A stretch of 64,000 nt of DNA from DATKFM01 sp963851215. GTDB lineage: Bacteria > Pseudomonadota > Alphaproteobacteria > Dongiales > Dongiaceae. A program made the position numbers and the translations under genes. The stretch is from positions 186,001 through 250,000 of the forward strand of contig CAWKOG010000015.1 of assembly GCA_963851215.1 (NCBI GenBank). The letters are read 5' to 3'. A model generated the notes under the pieces. It was not told the DNA's origin. It saw only the letters and a program-made list of their open reading frames with translations, and searched no databases. Positions 23,582 through 30,889 of this stretch are shown here, piece by piece (the first letter of the stretch is position 1; each line of letters opens with the position of its first letter).

Positions 23582-24304
23582 TCACGCCGCGTCGTGGAAG
23601 ATGATGCCGAGCGTGTGGCGCTGGCCGCTGCGCAGGCGGCTGACGCCGTGGCGCATGGTTACGCGGTAGGTGCCGCGGGTGCCCTGCACCGGCCGCTGAT
23701 GCACGGCGAAGATCACGCCGTCGCCCTGGCGCAGCGGCACCACCTCGGCGCGCGACTGCATGCGCGGCCGCTGCTCGGTGAGGACGAACTCGCCGCCGGT
23801 GAAATCCACTTGCGGCCGCGACAGCAGGATCGCCAGCTGCAGCGGAAACACATGCTCGCCATAGAGATCCTGGTGCAGGCAGTTGTAGTCGCCGGCGCCA
23901 TAGCGCAGCAGCAACGGCGTCGGCCGCGACTGCCCGGCGGCGTGGCAGCGCTCAAGGAAAGTTTCGTGCGCATCAGGGAATCGCGCCGCGATCTTCATCG
24001 CCTGGTGCCAGCGGTTGGCGATGGGCGCCAGCCTTGGATAGAAACCCGCGCGCAGGGCCGCGACGTCAGGCGGCAGCGGGTAGCTGAAATATTTGTACTC
24101 GCCACGGCCGAAGCCATGCCGCGCCATGACGATCCGGCTGCGGAAGCGGTTCTCCTGGTCATAGAGCGCCGCCAGGGCACGGCAAGTCTCGGGCGGCAAC
24201 AGGTTCTCGATCACGGCGCAGCCTTGGGAGTCGAGATCGGCCGAAAGCCGCTGCCAATCCAGCGCCGCTACCCGGCCGGCGATGGCGTCGGCCGGTGCAT
24301 GCAA
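23582..24304 (-). CDS. 2-oxoglutarate/Fe(II)-dependent dioxygenase
   Basis: 240 aa. A double-stranded beta-helix oxygenase of the prolyl-4-hydroxylase-like 2OG family. The metal-binding HQD is at residues 144-146 (NCLHQDLYGEHVFPLQ), a distal His at 219 (or 202), and the 2OG-binding Arg near 223-229 within MRHGVSRLRSGQRHTLGIIF. A TGGEFVLTEQRPRMQSR strand is also typical. The substrate is unknown. It is likely followed (upstream on the minus strand) by the unknown gene at 24332-24658, with which it may be coexpressed. Confidence 0.85.
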   Translation of the reverse strand: MHAPADAIAGRVAALDWQRLSADLDSQGCAVIENLLPPETCRALAALYDQENRFRSRIVMARHGFGRGEYKYFSYPLPPDVAALRAGFYPRLAPIANRWHQAMKIAARFPDAHETFLERCHAAGQSRPTPLLLRYGAGDYNCLHQDLYGEHVFPLQLAILLSRPQVDFTGGEFVLTEQRPRMQSRAEVVPLRQGDGVIFAVHQRPVQGTRGTYRVTMRHGVSRLRSGQRHTLGIIFHDAA

Positions 24305-24331
24305 GTCCGCAGCAATTGCCGCGACGCGATC

Positions 24332-24658
24332 TCATTCGCTGTCCACCATGCAGGCGCCCAAGGGCAGGGCGGTGACGGTCTGATAGAAAGTCATGTTCTT
24401 GCCGCCGAGCTTCACATCCAGCCGCCCGCGCAGCTGATGCTCGCCCAGGCGCCAGACGGCGCCGCCCGTCGTCCCATGGCCGCCGGAGCAATCCAGCCGG
24501 AATGAGGCTTGCTGTGCCGCGCGGCTCTCCGGATCGAGCTTGCAATCCCTGAGCGCCACATGATGCAGGACAGGGAAGCGGACGAAGAGCTCGTCCTCCG
24601 ACAGGCATTTCTCCTCCCGCGTGGTGGCATAGCGGAGGTTCTCTTCCAGATGGGGCAT
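24332..24658 (-). CDS. Conserved protein of unknown function, possibly N-terminally shortened
   Basis: 108 aa from ATG 24658 to TGA at 24332-24334. The frame is open for another ~23 codons upstream (encoding ETPPRLLFEITTETG, which looks like coding sequence continuous with MPHLEENLRY) and then meets a TAG at 24728-24730 with no good start. The true N-terminus may therefore have been lost to an indel or to the repeat element that starts at 24781. Conserved-looking segments are FPVLHHVALRDCKL, GTTGGAVWRLGEHQLRG and LGGKNMTFYQTVTALP. No function can be assigned. Confidence 0.6.
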   Translation of the reverse strand: MPHLEENLRYATTREEKCLSEDELFVRFPVLHHVALRDCKLDPESRAAQQASFRLDCSGGHGTTGGAVWRLGEHQLRGRLDVKLGGKNMTFYQTVTALPLGACMVDSE

Positions 24659-25125
24659 GCCCGTCTCGGTGGTGATCTCGAAGAGCAGGCGCGGTGGGGT
24701 CTCATCGGCTCGCAGTTCGCCAGCTCGCTAGAAGTACAAACATCAGCAGGATGCTTGAAGCAAGAGGCTCAAAGTGAGGCTCCCCTCTCCCCACCGGGGG
24801 AGAGGGGGCAGGGGGTGAGGGGGCTCGCGCGGAGCGCACAGCGACTTGTGCTGTCGAATGACACATGAGTTTTCGCAATTGATGTTCAGTTTGCATTGAA
24901 TGCTTTCGATAGGGAAATGAGTCTGTTCGTCGCGCTGCCGCGCACGAAATCCCTCACCCCCTGCCCCCTCTCCCCCAAGGGGAGAGGGGATCGATCGGAG
25001 GATACGCGCGCCCGCGAGCGGCCACACTCCGTTTCTTGCGCCCCAATTCTCAAGAAACCCCGCAGCTTGGCAGGGACCGGGGGCTGGACTAACGTCCCCT
25101 CCAATCAACAAAGGGAACAGGCGAC
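24659..25125. other. Gene-poor interval upstream of enamidase
   Basis: It holds the possible 5' extension of the unknown gene (24659-24727) and the inverted-repeat element 24781-24990. About 135 bases of otherwise plain sequence, presumably the enamidase promoter region, lead up to ATG 25126. No convincing promoter boxes are visible. A weak match to the island operator core (GTTTGCATTGAA, 24889-24900) lies inside the repeat. Confidence 0.5.
24781..24990. mobile_element. Long inverted-repeat (MITE-like) element
   Basis: The ~40-base arm at 24781-24821 (TCCCCTCTCCCCACCGGGGG, then GAGAGGGGGCAGGGGGTGAGGG) recurs inverted at 24951-24990 with only a few mismatches. Each arm is itself a small hairpin. 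The arms flank ~130 bases without a reading frame. Related copies occur at 39078-39220 and, as shorter hairpins, at 28101-28144, 30664-30708 and 53260-53292, so this is a dispersed palindromic family. Confidence 0.6.
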
Positions 25126-26324
25126 ATGGCAACCGAAGAAGCCAAGAAATCCGGCGGCGCGGCGAAGCTGGTCATCAGGAACATCGGCCTGCTGCTGAGC
25201 GGCGATCTGAACCGGCCGATCCTGGATGCCGACACCATCGTCGCCGTCGGCGGCAAGATCGCGGCGGTCGGCAAGGCCAAGGATGTGGACCAATCGGGCG
25301 CCGCGACCATCGTCGACGCCAACGGCACCACCGTGGCGCCCGGCCTGATCGACAGCCATGTGCATCCCGTTTTCGGCGACTGGACGCCGCGGCAGCAGCA
25401 ACTCAACTGGATCGACAGCTTCCTCCATGGCGGCGTCACCACCATGATCTCCGCCGGCGAGGTGCATCTGCCCGGCCGGCCCAAGGATGTGGTCGGCGTC
25501 AAGGCGCTGGCCATCACCGCCCAGCGCGCCTTCGACGGCTTCCGCCCCGGCGGCGTGAAGGTGCATGCCGGCGCGCCCGTGATCGAGAAGGGCATGGTGG
25601 AGGAGGACTTCAAGGAAATGGCCGCGGCCGGCGTGAAGCTGCTGGGCGAAGTCGGCCTCGGCAGCGTCAAGGCGGGCGACGAGGCCAAGCAGATGGTGGC
25701 CTGGGCGCGCAAATACGGCATCCAGAGCACGATCCACACCGGCGGCCCGTCGATTCCCGGCTCCGGCCTGATCGACAAGGATGTGGTGCTGGAGGCCGAT
25801 GCCGATGTCATCGGCCATATCAATGGCGGCCACACCGCGCTGCCGCTGGACCAGATCCGCTGCCTCTGCGAGCAATGCGGCCGCGCCATCGAGATCGTGC
25901 ATAACGGCAACGAGGCGGCGGCGCTCTATGCGCTGCGCACCGCCGATGAGATCAAGCAGCTCGATCGCGTCATCCTCGGCACGGATTCGCCGGCGGGCTC
26001 GGGCGTGCAGCCCCTGGGCATCCTGCGCATGATCGCCATGCTGAGCGCGCTCGGCGACGTGCCGGCGGAGATCGCCTTCTGCTTCGCCACCGGCAACACC
26101 GCGCGCCAGCGGAAACTGGATTGCGGCCTGATCGAAGTGGGCCGCGTCGCCGATTTCGTCATCATGGACAAGGCCCAGCACACCGCCGGCAGGGACATCC
26201 TGGAAAGCGTCGCCATGGGCGACATCCCCGGCGTCGGCATGACCATCATCGACGGCATCGTTAGGACCCAGCGCAGCCGCAACACCCCGCCGGCGACGAA
26301 GGTGCCGGAGGTGGTGGCGGGTGA
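25126..26324 (+). CDS. ena: Enamidase (1,4,5,6-tetrahydro-6-oxonicotinate amidohydrolase)
   Basis: Amidohydrolase-superfamily enzyme that opens the ring of 1,4,5,6-tetrahydro-6-oxonicotinate to 2-formylglutarate and ammonia. The sequence tracks the E. barkeri enamidase closely from memory: HGGVTTMISAG, PGRPKDVVGVKALAIT, HTGGPSIPGSG and SRNTPPA near the end. Metal ligands His78, His80, Glu175, His204, His231 and Asp287 have the enamidase spacing, with Glu replacing the carbamylated Lys of dihydropyrimidinase-like relatives. As sequenced the frame stays open to 26568, but restoring one G in GCGGG at ~26320 yields ...EVVAG-stop at 26324, just before the next gene. Apart from two small genes it stands alone, facing the convergent reductase operon. 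Confidence 0.88.
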
Positions 26325-26326
26325 CG

Positions 26327-26542
26327 ATGAGGAAGGAAACGGCTGCCGAAATTCTGCAGATCATGATCGACTGTGGTGCCCGCTTGGATCGTTCTGTTCA
26401 GGTGGTGAAGGACACATCGTCGGACGAGGAATTCAAGCGGTATCGATCAATAGTTGCCGACATCATGGCCGATATGCTGCTTCGCGTCATGAATCCGATC
26501 ATCGCGGATTATCCGGAACTCAAGCCAAAAGAAATGAGGTAG
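26327..26542 (+). CDS. Small conserved protein of unknown function (71 aa)
   Basis: ATG 26327 (a GTG at 26321 is possible) starts MRKETAAEILQIMIDCGARL. The protein is mostly helical, with a conserved-looking C-terminus ADMLLRVMNPIIADYPELKP. I recall similar short proteins in Rhizobiales but no function. It begins three bases after the proposed enamidase stop and is very likely cotranscribed with it. The overlapping read-through of the enamidase frame is the less credible reading, since it has no conserved content. Confidence 0.7.
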   Translation: MRKETAAEILQIMIDCGARLDRSVQVVKDTSSDEEFKRYRSIVADIMADMLLRVMNPIIADYPELKPKEMR

Positions 26543-26560
26543 GCGTGCGGGAGAAGATAG

Positions 26561-26824
26561 ATGCGTGACCAGCTGCTGATGAAGGCGACGGCGATCAAGA
26601 TCGCACAGATCTATGTGCCGGCCGCGCTGCGCAAGCCGGTCGATCCAAAGAAGGTCGAAGAGCTCGCCATGAGCATCGCCGAGAACGGCCAGCAGGAGCC
26701 GATCCTCGTGCGCGCCGACAAGGAGCGCTTCGTGCTGGTCAGCGGCCTGCATCGTCTCGAAGCCTGCCGGGCCCTCGGCGAGACCACCATCTACGCCAAC
26801 CTGGTGCAGGCCCGGAAGCACTAA
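26561..26824 (+). CDS. ParB N-terminal-like (ParB/sulfiredoxin fold) small protein
   Basis: 87 aa; an internal ATG at 26579 is an alternative start. The stretch VDPKKVEELAMSIAENGQQE, followed by PILVRADKERFVLVSGLHRL and EACRALGETTIYA, is the ParB/Srx nucleotide-binding fold (GxHR box as GLHRLEA). There is no HTH or dimerisation domain, so it is not a partition protein. Such free-standing domains can be nucleotide-dependent switches or nucleases. It lies 18 bases after the small gene, probably in the enamidase operon. Confidence 0.78.
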   Translation: MRDQLLMKATAIKIAQIYVPAALRKPVDPKKVEELAMSIAENGQQEPILVRADKERFVLVSGLHRLEACRALGETTIYANLVQARKH

Positions 26825-26864
26825 TGTGCGTTCGCGCACATTCGAATCGTTCCTTTTCTATATT

Positions 26865-26942
26865 GTCTTCCCCGCGAAAGCGGGGACCCAGGGGCCGCAG
26901 GGCGCCCTGCCTCTCCTGGATCCCCGCTGTCGCGGGGAGGAC
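26865..26942. repeat. Short inverted-repeat element
   Basis: The arm GTCTTCCCCGCGAAAGCGGG (26865 onward, 28 bases) is matched in reverse complement by the segment ending at 26942 (CCCCGCTGTCGCGGGGAGGAC), with a ~22-base centre. It lies between the ParB-like gene and the methyltransferase. Half-copies of the same arm occur at 27843-27871 and, inverted and degenerate, at ~28229-28250. Confidence 0.6.
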
Positions 26943-27007
26943 AACCGAGGGAGTTTGAAGTGACATGGGCATTACTCTAACAGCCAACGCCGCCAGCGGA
27001 GGCCAAC

Positions 27008-27814
27008 ATGACTGGTGAGAACAAACCGCCGAAGATCGTCTGGGCGAGCGGCGACGCCTATGAGCCTTATGTCGGCCGCTGGAGCCGGCTGGTGGCGCGG
27101 GATTTCTTTGCCTGGCTCGCATTGCCGAAGAAGCTGCGCTGGCTCGATGTCGGCTGCGGCACCGGCGCGCTGTCGAGCACAATCCTCGAGACGTCGGATC
27201 CGTCATCGGTGCATGGCGTCGATCCGTCCGAGGGCTTCCTTGCCAATGCGCGCCGCTATGTCAGGGATACGCGCGCGCGCTTCGACATCGGCAATGCCAT
27301 GGAGCTGCCGGTGGAGAGCGCCGCCTATGATGCGGCCGTGTCCGGATTGGTGCTCAACTTCGTGCCGAAGCCGGAGCAGGCAATGGCGGAAATGCACCGG
27401 GCTGTCGTGTCCGGCGGCACGGTCGCGCTCTATGTCTGGGACTACGCCGGCGAGATGCAGATGATGCGCCGCTTCTGGGATACTGCGGTGGCGCTTGATC
27501 CGTCAGCGGAGAGATTTGCCGAAGGTGCGCGCTTCCCCATCTGCAAGCCCGAACCGCTGGAGTCGCTGTTCCGCGCCGCGGGCTTCAAGGACGTGGCGGT
27601 GCGCGCCATCGACGCACCGACCGTATTCCGCGATTTCAACGACTACTGGACGCCGTTCCTCAGCGGCCAGGCGCCGGCGCCCGGCTACAACATGTCGCTG
27701 AGCGAGGACCGGCGGACCGCGCTCCGCGAGCGCCTGCGCGCCACGCTGCCTGTGGAGAGCGACGGCAGCATCCGTTTGATTGCGCGAGCGTGGGCCGTGC
27801 GCGGGGTGGCGTAG
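27008..27814 (+). CDS. Class I SAM-dependent methyltransferase (type 11)
   Basis: 268 aa. Motif I LRWLDVGCGTGALSS is at residues ~43-57, the acidic loop VHGVDPSEGF follows, motif II/III is AYDAAVSGLVLNFVPKPEQA and the post-motif strand is GTVALYVWDYAGEM. The C-terminal ~90 residues form a cap. The family is clear but the substrate is unknown; similar proteins are often annotated as UbiE/Coq5-like, but the C-terminus does not support a quinone role. It is flanked by repeats on both sides, so it is probably its own transcription unit. Confidence 0.82.
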   Translation: MTGENKPPKIVWASGDAYEPYVGRWSRLVARDFFAWLALPKKLRWLDVGCGTGALSSTILETSDPSSVHGVDPSEGFLANARRYVRDTRARFDIGNAMELPVESAAYDAAVSGLVLNFVPKPEQAMAEMHRAVVSGGTVALYVWDYAGEMQMMRRFWDTAVALDPSAERFAEGARFPICKPEPLESLFRAAGFKDVAVRAIDAPTVFRDFNDYWTPFLSGQAPAPGYNMSLSEDRRTALRERLRATLPVESDGSIRLIARAWAVRGVA

Positions 27815-27943
27815 AAAATCGCCCCGAAACCAACAAAAGAATGTCTTCCCCGCGAAAGCGGGGACCCAGGGCTTCAAGCGCAGTCCGATCTCCGCATCCC
27901 TGTAGAAGAGCGGCTTCCACCCTCAAGGAACGATATAATTCCT

Positions 27944-27973
27944 TTGACAGTTCTTGGAAAATATTCCTATAAT
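27944..27973 (+). promoter_or_regulatory. Consensus sigma70 promoter
   Basis: TTGACA at 27944-27949 and TATAAT at 27968-27973, both perfect, with an 18-base spacer. No gene starts downstream on this strand; the next feature is a stable hairpin at 28030-28059. Confidence 0.7.
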
Positions 27974-27979
27974 GGCGAT

Positions 27980-28065
27980 CGCTGATTTCGCGATCTGCCT
28001 CGATATTGGACATTGTGAATCTGAATGCCGCACACCGCCGGGTCACCCGGCGGGTGTGCCTTCTT
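27980..28065 (+). ncRNA. Candidate small RNA (~85 nt)
   Basis: It would start about seven bases after the TATAAT box and end after a 13-bp stem with one bulge (28030-28042 with 28046-28059, loop TCA) followed by CTTCTTG. A second hairpin (GATCGC/GCGATC, 7-base loop) lies at its 5' end. No start codon with a ribosome site is present. The U-tract is weak, so the 3' end is uncertain. I do not recognise the family. Confidence 0.45.
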
Positions 28066-28100
28066 GCCCACGTACCTTGGCCTTGCGGCGCTAGTACCGG

Positions 28101-28144
28101 CCCCCACCCTACCCTCCCCCGCCAAGTGGCGGAGGAGGGGTGCC
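28101..28144. repeat. Palindromic GC-rich repeat copy
   Basis: CCCTCCCCCGCCAAGTGGCG, then GAGGAGGGG, forms a hairpin almost identical in arms to the copy embedded in the UPF0280 gene (30664-30708). Confidence 0.6.
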
Positions 28145-28347
28145 ATGCGTTGGCGGTTGGGAGCGCTGAATGAGGTGGTGGCGACGCACCGGCGCAGGAA
28201 TTCCCTTGCATGGCATCGTTCCGCAGAATCTGGGTCCCCGGGATTCGCGCATTATGACGAAAACGCCTAGTGGCATGGCCGCTTAGCTATGCGGAAAATG
28301 CCGGAAAATACGCTGCGAATTGTTCCGCTGCCGCGAACAGGGCGGCA

Positions 28348-28804
28348 TTACGCCAGCCGGCGCAACAGCGTCAAAAAGCGTTCTTGTTCCTCGGCTGCTG
28401 AGCGGCGACAGGGTCTTGCGGGTGATGGCGCTGGCGTGGGCGAGGGACTTCTCCACCGCTTGCCGGCCTTTCTCCGTGAGAGCGACGACGCGCCGCCGCC
28501 CGTCGCCGGGATCGGCGCGGGTCTCGATCAGTTGCAGCTTCATCAGCCGGTCGACCACGCCCTTGATGGTGGCGCCATCCATGGCCGTGCGCCGGCCCAG
28601 CAGGTTCTGCGAGGTCGGTCCGCCCTCAAAGAGTTTCGCCAGGGCGGCCCAGCGGGTCGGCGTGATCTCCTTGTCGATATGCCGGGCGAAGATCGCCACA
28701 TGGCGCTGGCTGGCGCGCCGCAGGATGAAGCCGACCTGCTCCTCGAGCCGGTAATCGGCCGCGCCATTGCTCCGCCGCAGCCGCGCCGCCGGCGCCGCCG
28801 TCAT
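28348..28804 (-). CDS. MarR-family transcriptional regulator of the nicotinate island, one frameshift
   Basis: ATG 28804 begins MTAAPAARLRRS. The winged helix spans about residues 40-125 (ITPTRWAALAKLFEG, RRTAMDGATIKGVVDRLMKL and the wing DGRRRVVALTEKGRQ). As sequenced the frame runs on to 28283, but removing one base near 28403 gives the normal MarR ending EEQERFLTLLRRLA and a stop at 28348-28350 (about 151 aa). It is the last gene of the reductase operon, 22 bases downstream of the second AA_synth gene, and is the obvious candidate to bind the palindromes at 36057-36078 and 37640-37663. The likely ligand, by analogy with MarR-type NicR, is 6-hydroxynicotinate or nicotinate (inference). Confidence 0.82.
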
Positions 28805-28826
28805 GTCGCCGGCCGGAGCTTCCGGC

Positions 28827-29411
28827 TCAGCGGAGACCGTCTTCGCCCTTGATCTCATGCTTCTGCAATCCGCCGACCCGCGGCAGCGGCCGTCCGCTGT
28901 CGGTGACGGCAATGGCGACCAGGATCTCGTTGGCCCGCGGCGCATCGGCGACGCGCACCTCGACCGCATCGAAATGGCTGCGCACGAAGGCGGCATCCTT
29001 GTGGCCCAGGGGAACGTCAACGGGCGTGCCCGGCCCGCCGCGCTTCTTCGCCGAGGGGATCAGCGCGGCGCCCTTCTCCAGCACGGCGCGCACCGGCTTG
29101 CCCATCTGGGGATGGAGGATCGCCGCCGCATGCTCCAGCTCACCGTTCTCGCCGACGATCGCCGCCTTGCCGTAGCTCTCCGCCTTGCCGCCGGGGATGC
29201 CCAGCGCCTCGACGCAGCGCTTGGTCAGCAGCGCGCCCAGCTCCTCGCCGATATCCATCAGCGGTTTCAGCTCCGCCACGAATTGCCCGGCATAAGGATT
29301 CTCGATGACGGCGACGGCAGTGGCTTTGCGCGTCGGCGGCGACACTGGCTTGCCCATCTCCTGTTGCGTCTCCTCGACGCTGACGATGATCTTGCGAATC
29401 TTGGCGCTCAT
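28827..29411 (-). CDS. AA_synth (PF06684) family protein, paralogue 2
   Basis: 194 aa, the same length as its upstream paralogue. Shared landmarks are ENPYAGQF, YGKAAIVGENGELEHAA, DVPLGHKDAAFVRSHF and the terminal EIKGEDGLR. The family is called amino acid synthesis protein in databases, but I know of no demonstrated reaction. The two copies differ throughout and are old duplicates rather than a recent tandem copy. Start ATG 29411 overlaps the stop of the first copy by four bases (ATGA), so the pair is translationally coupled and may form a hetero-oligomer. Confidence 0.8.
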   Translation of the reverse strand: MSAKIRKIIVSVEETQQEMGKPVSPPTRKATAVAVIENPYAGQFVAELKPLMDIGEELGALLTKRCVEALGIPGGKAESYGKAAIVGENGELEHAAAILHPQMGKPVRAVLEKGAALIPSAKKRGGPGTPVDVPLGHKDAAFVRSHFDAVEVRVADAPRANEILVAIAVTDSGRPLPRVGGLQKHEIKGEDGLR

Positions 29412-29992
29412 CGGAGCCCATCCTCCCCCTTGATCTCGCTGGCCTTGAGCCCGCCGGCGCGGTCATGGACGCGCGCTCCCGTGCTCATGGCCAGGATGAA
29501 CACGATCTCGTCCTCCCGCGGCGCATCGGGCAGCCCCACCTCCATGGCGCCGAAATGGCTGCGCACATAGGCTGCGTTGATATGGGCCAGCGGCACGTCC
29601 AGACGCGCGCCGGCGCCGCCGACTTTCTTGGTCGAGGGCACGATCGCCTTGGTGCCGCCCAGCACATCGCGCATGCCATACCCGCCGGGCGCATGCCACA
29701 GCGCGCCATGCTCGATCTCTCCCGCCGTGCCGACAATGGCGCCCTTGCCGTAGGCCTCGATCTCCTTCGGCTTCACGCCCATGGCTGAAATCAGGCGCTT
29801 GGCCATCTCCACGCCCAGCGGCTCCAGATCCTTCATGAAAGGCTGGATGTCGGCCTCGTAGCGGCCGGCAAAGGGATTGCGGATCACAGCGAGGCAGGCG
29901 CCTTGCTTGAACGGCTTGGCTGCCGGCGGCCCGCCTTCATGGATAATTTCCTCGACGACGGTGGCGAATTTGCGGACTTCGACTTTCGGCAT
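29408..29992 (-). CDS. AA_synth (PF06684) family protein, paralogue 1
   Basis: 194 aa from ATG 29992 (MPKVEVRKFATVVEEI). Landmarks are RNPFAGRYEADI, YGKGAIVGTAGEIEHGA, DVPLAHINAAYVRSHF and EIKGEDGLR at the C-terminus. Its start lies ten bases after the UPF0280 stop. Function unknown. Its place between the covalent-flavin candidate enzyme and the regulator suggests a role in nicotinate breakdown, perhaps an uncharacterised hydrolase, isomerase or a stabiliser of a labile intermediate; this is inference from context only. Confidence 0.82.
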   Translation of the reverse strand: MPKVEVRKFATVVEEIIHEGGPPAAKPFKQGACLAVIRNPFAGRYEADIQPFMKDLEPLGVEMAKRLISAMGVKPKEIEAYGKGAIVGTAGEIEHGALWHAPGGYGMRDVLGGTKAIVPSTKKVGGAGARLDVPLAHINAAYVRSHFGAMEVGLPDAPREDEIVFILAMSTGARVHDRAGGLKASEIKGEDGLR

Positions 29993-30001
29993 GAACAACC
30001 C

Positions 30002-30889
30002 CTAGGCGGCGCGCAACAGACGGATGTCGTTGCTGCAGATCTTGGTATGGCCGCGCAGCAGCAGCACGGCGCCGAATATCAGCCCGGCCTGGCGCAGCGT
30101 TTCGGCCTTGGCCATGCCGGCCTGCAGCGAGGCGCGGATATCGGACTCGAACAGCCGGCCGACATTCAAGGTGACCGGCCGGTCACCGAGATCGCTATCG
30201 GGATCGATCTCGCTGGCGGGCACCCTGCGGATCGCCGGATGGCCGGGCAGGTCGACTTCATTGGCGATGATCGTCGCCGCGGCGTCGGCCGCGGCCGCGG
30301 TCTCCGCCAGCACGGTGACGGCATCGGCGATGCCGAAGGAAAAACTGCGGCCGCCGGAGCCTTTCGTCGCAGCACCCGAGGTGGCGATGCCGCGCACGGG
30401 CATGTCCGCCGTCAGCATCACCGTGCCGTCCAGCGCCGGCGCGCGCAGATTGCCGACCACGCCGCAGCTCAGTTTTTCGCCATGGGAGAGATGAAACGCG
30501 ATATCGCCTCCATCATTGACATAGGCCTTGGCCAGATCGCGCCCCGCGAGCATCGCCGCCAGCACGTGATCGGCGACGGCGCCGGCGACGGCGGCCATCG
30601 GCGTGATGAATCCCTCGGCGTAGGGTTCGCAGGCGGCCTGCATGCGGCGGGCGATCGGGCCGTGGAGGCCCCCTCCCTGACCCTCCCCCGCTTCGCGGAG
30701 GAGGGGAGAGCGCAGTTGGGGCAGCTCTTTCACAAGACCGGGCAGCACATCAGCGAACGCCGTCGTTGCCTGCCGGTAGGCCGCGGCGACTTCGCGGGCG
30801 TCGCCCCAGGCCTCGAGGATCAGGTCGATCGGCCCATGCTGCAGATGCAGCCGGCGGCCGTCGGGCAGGAGAACGGCGAGCGGGTTCAT
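30002..30889 (-). CDS. UPF0280 family protein, ApbE superfamily (candidate flavin transferase)
   Basis: 295 aa from ATG 30889, which overlaps the reductase stop (ATGA). UPF0280 (COG2122) belongs to the ApbE superfamily of FAD:protein FMN transferases. ApbE-like features are the loop AKAYVNDGGDIAFHL (~residues 117-131), the segment RGIATSG followed by GIADAVTVLAE, and ADAAATIIANEV. Residues ~60-75 (LLREAGEGQGGGLHG) are encoded by an inserted palindromic repeat. In this operon the obvious acceptor is the neighbouring 6-hydroxynicotinate reductase, whose E. barkeri homologue has covalent flavin. The family call is strong and the biochemical role is a hypothesis. Confidence 0.83.
   Translation of the reverse strand: MNPLAVLLPDGRRLHLQHGPIDLILEAWGDAREVAAAYRQATTAFADVLPGLVKELPQLRSPLLREAGEGQGGGLHGPIARRMQAACEPYAEGFITPMAAVAGAVADHVLAAMLAGRDLAKAYVNDGGDIAFHLSHGEKLSCGVVGNLRAPALDGTVMLTADMPVRGIATSGAATKGSGGRSFSFGIADAVTVLAETAAAADAAATIIANEVDLPGHPAIRRVPASEIDPDSDLGDRPVTLNVGRLFESDIRASLQAGMAKAETLRQAGLIFGAVLLLRGHTKICSNDIRLLRAA
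30664..30708. repeat. Palindromic repeat embedded in-frame in the UPF0280 gene
   Basis: CCCTCCCTGACCCTCCCCCG, then CTTCGCGGAGGAGGGGAGAG, forms a hairpin closely matching the intergenic copy at 28101-28144. It adds about 15 Gly/Glu/Arg/Leu-rich residues without breaking the frame, like the palindromic elements known inside Rickettsia genes. Confidence 0.65.

Larger units (their letters stand above)
27815..28347. other. Non-coding interval with repeats and a candidate small RNA
   Basis: No credible reading frame. It contains a half-copy of the 26865 repeat (27843-27871), a near-perfect sigma70 promoter (27944-27973) with a short structured transcript, a palindromic repeat (28101-28144) and an inverted relic of the first repeat (~28229-28250). 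The stretch 27925-28020 is distinctly AT-richer than its surroundings. Confidence 0.6.

Noticed and set aside
24889..24903. Third copy of the island operator upstream of enamidase
   Set aside because: GTTTGCATTGAA matches only part of the core, is not a good palindrome and lies within a repeat element 220 bases from the gene.
25126..26568. Enamidase extended to the end of its raw open frame
   Set aside because: The extra ~80 residues have no family counterpart and overlap a conserved small gene in another frame; one missing G explains the lost stop.
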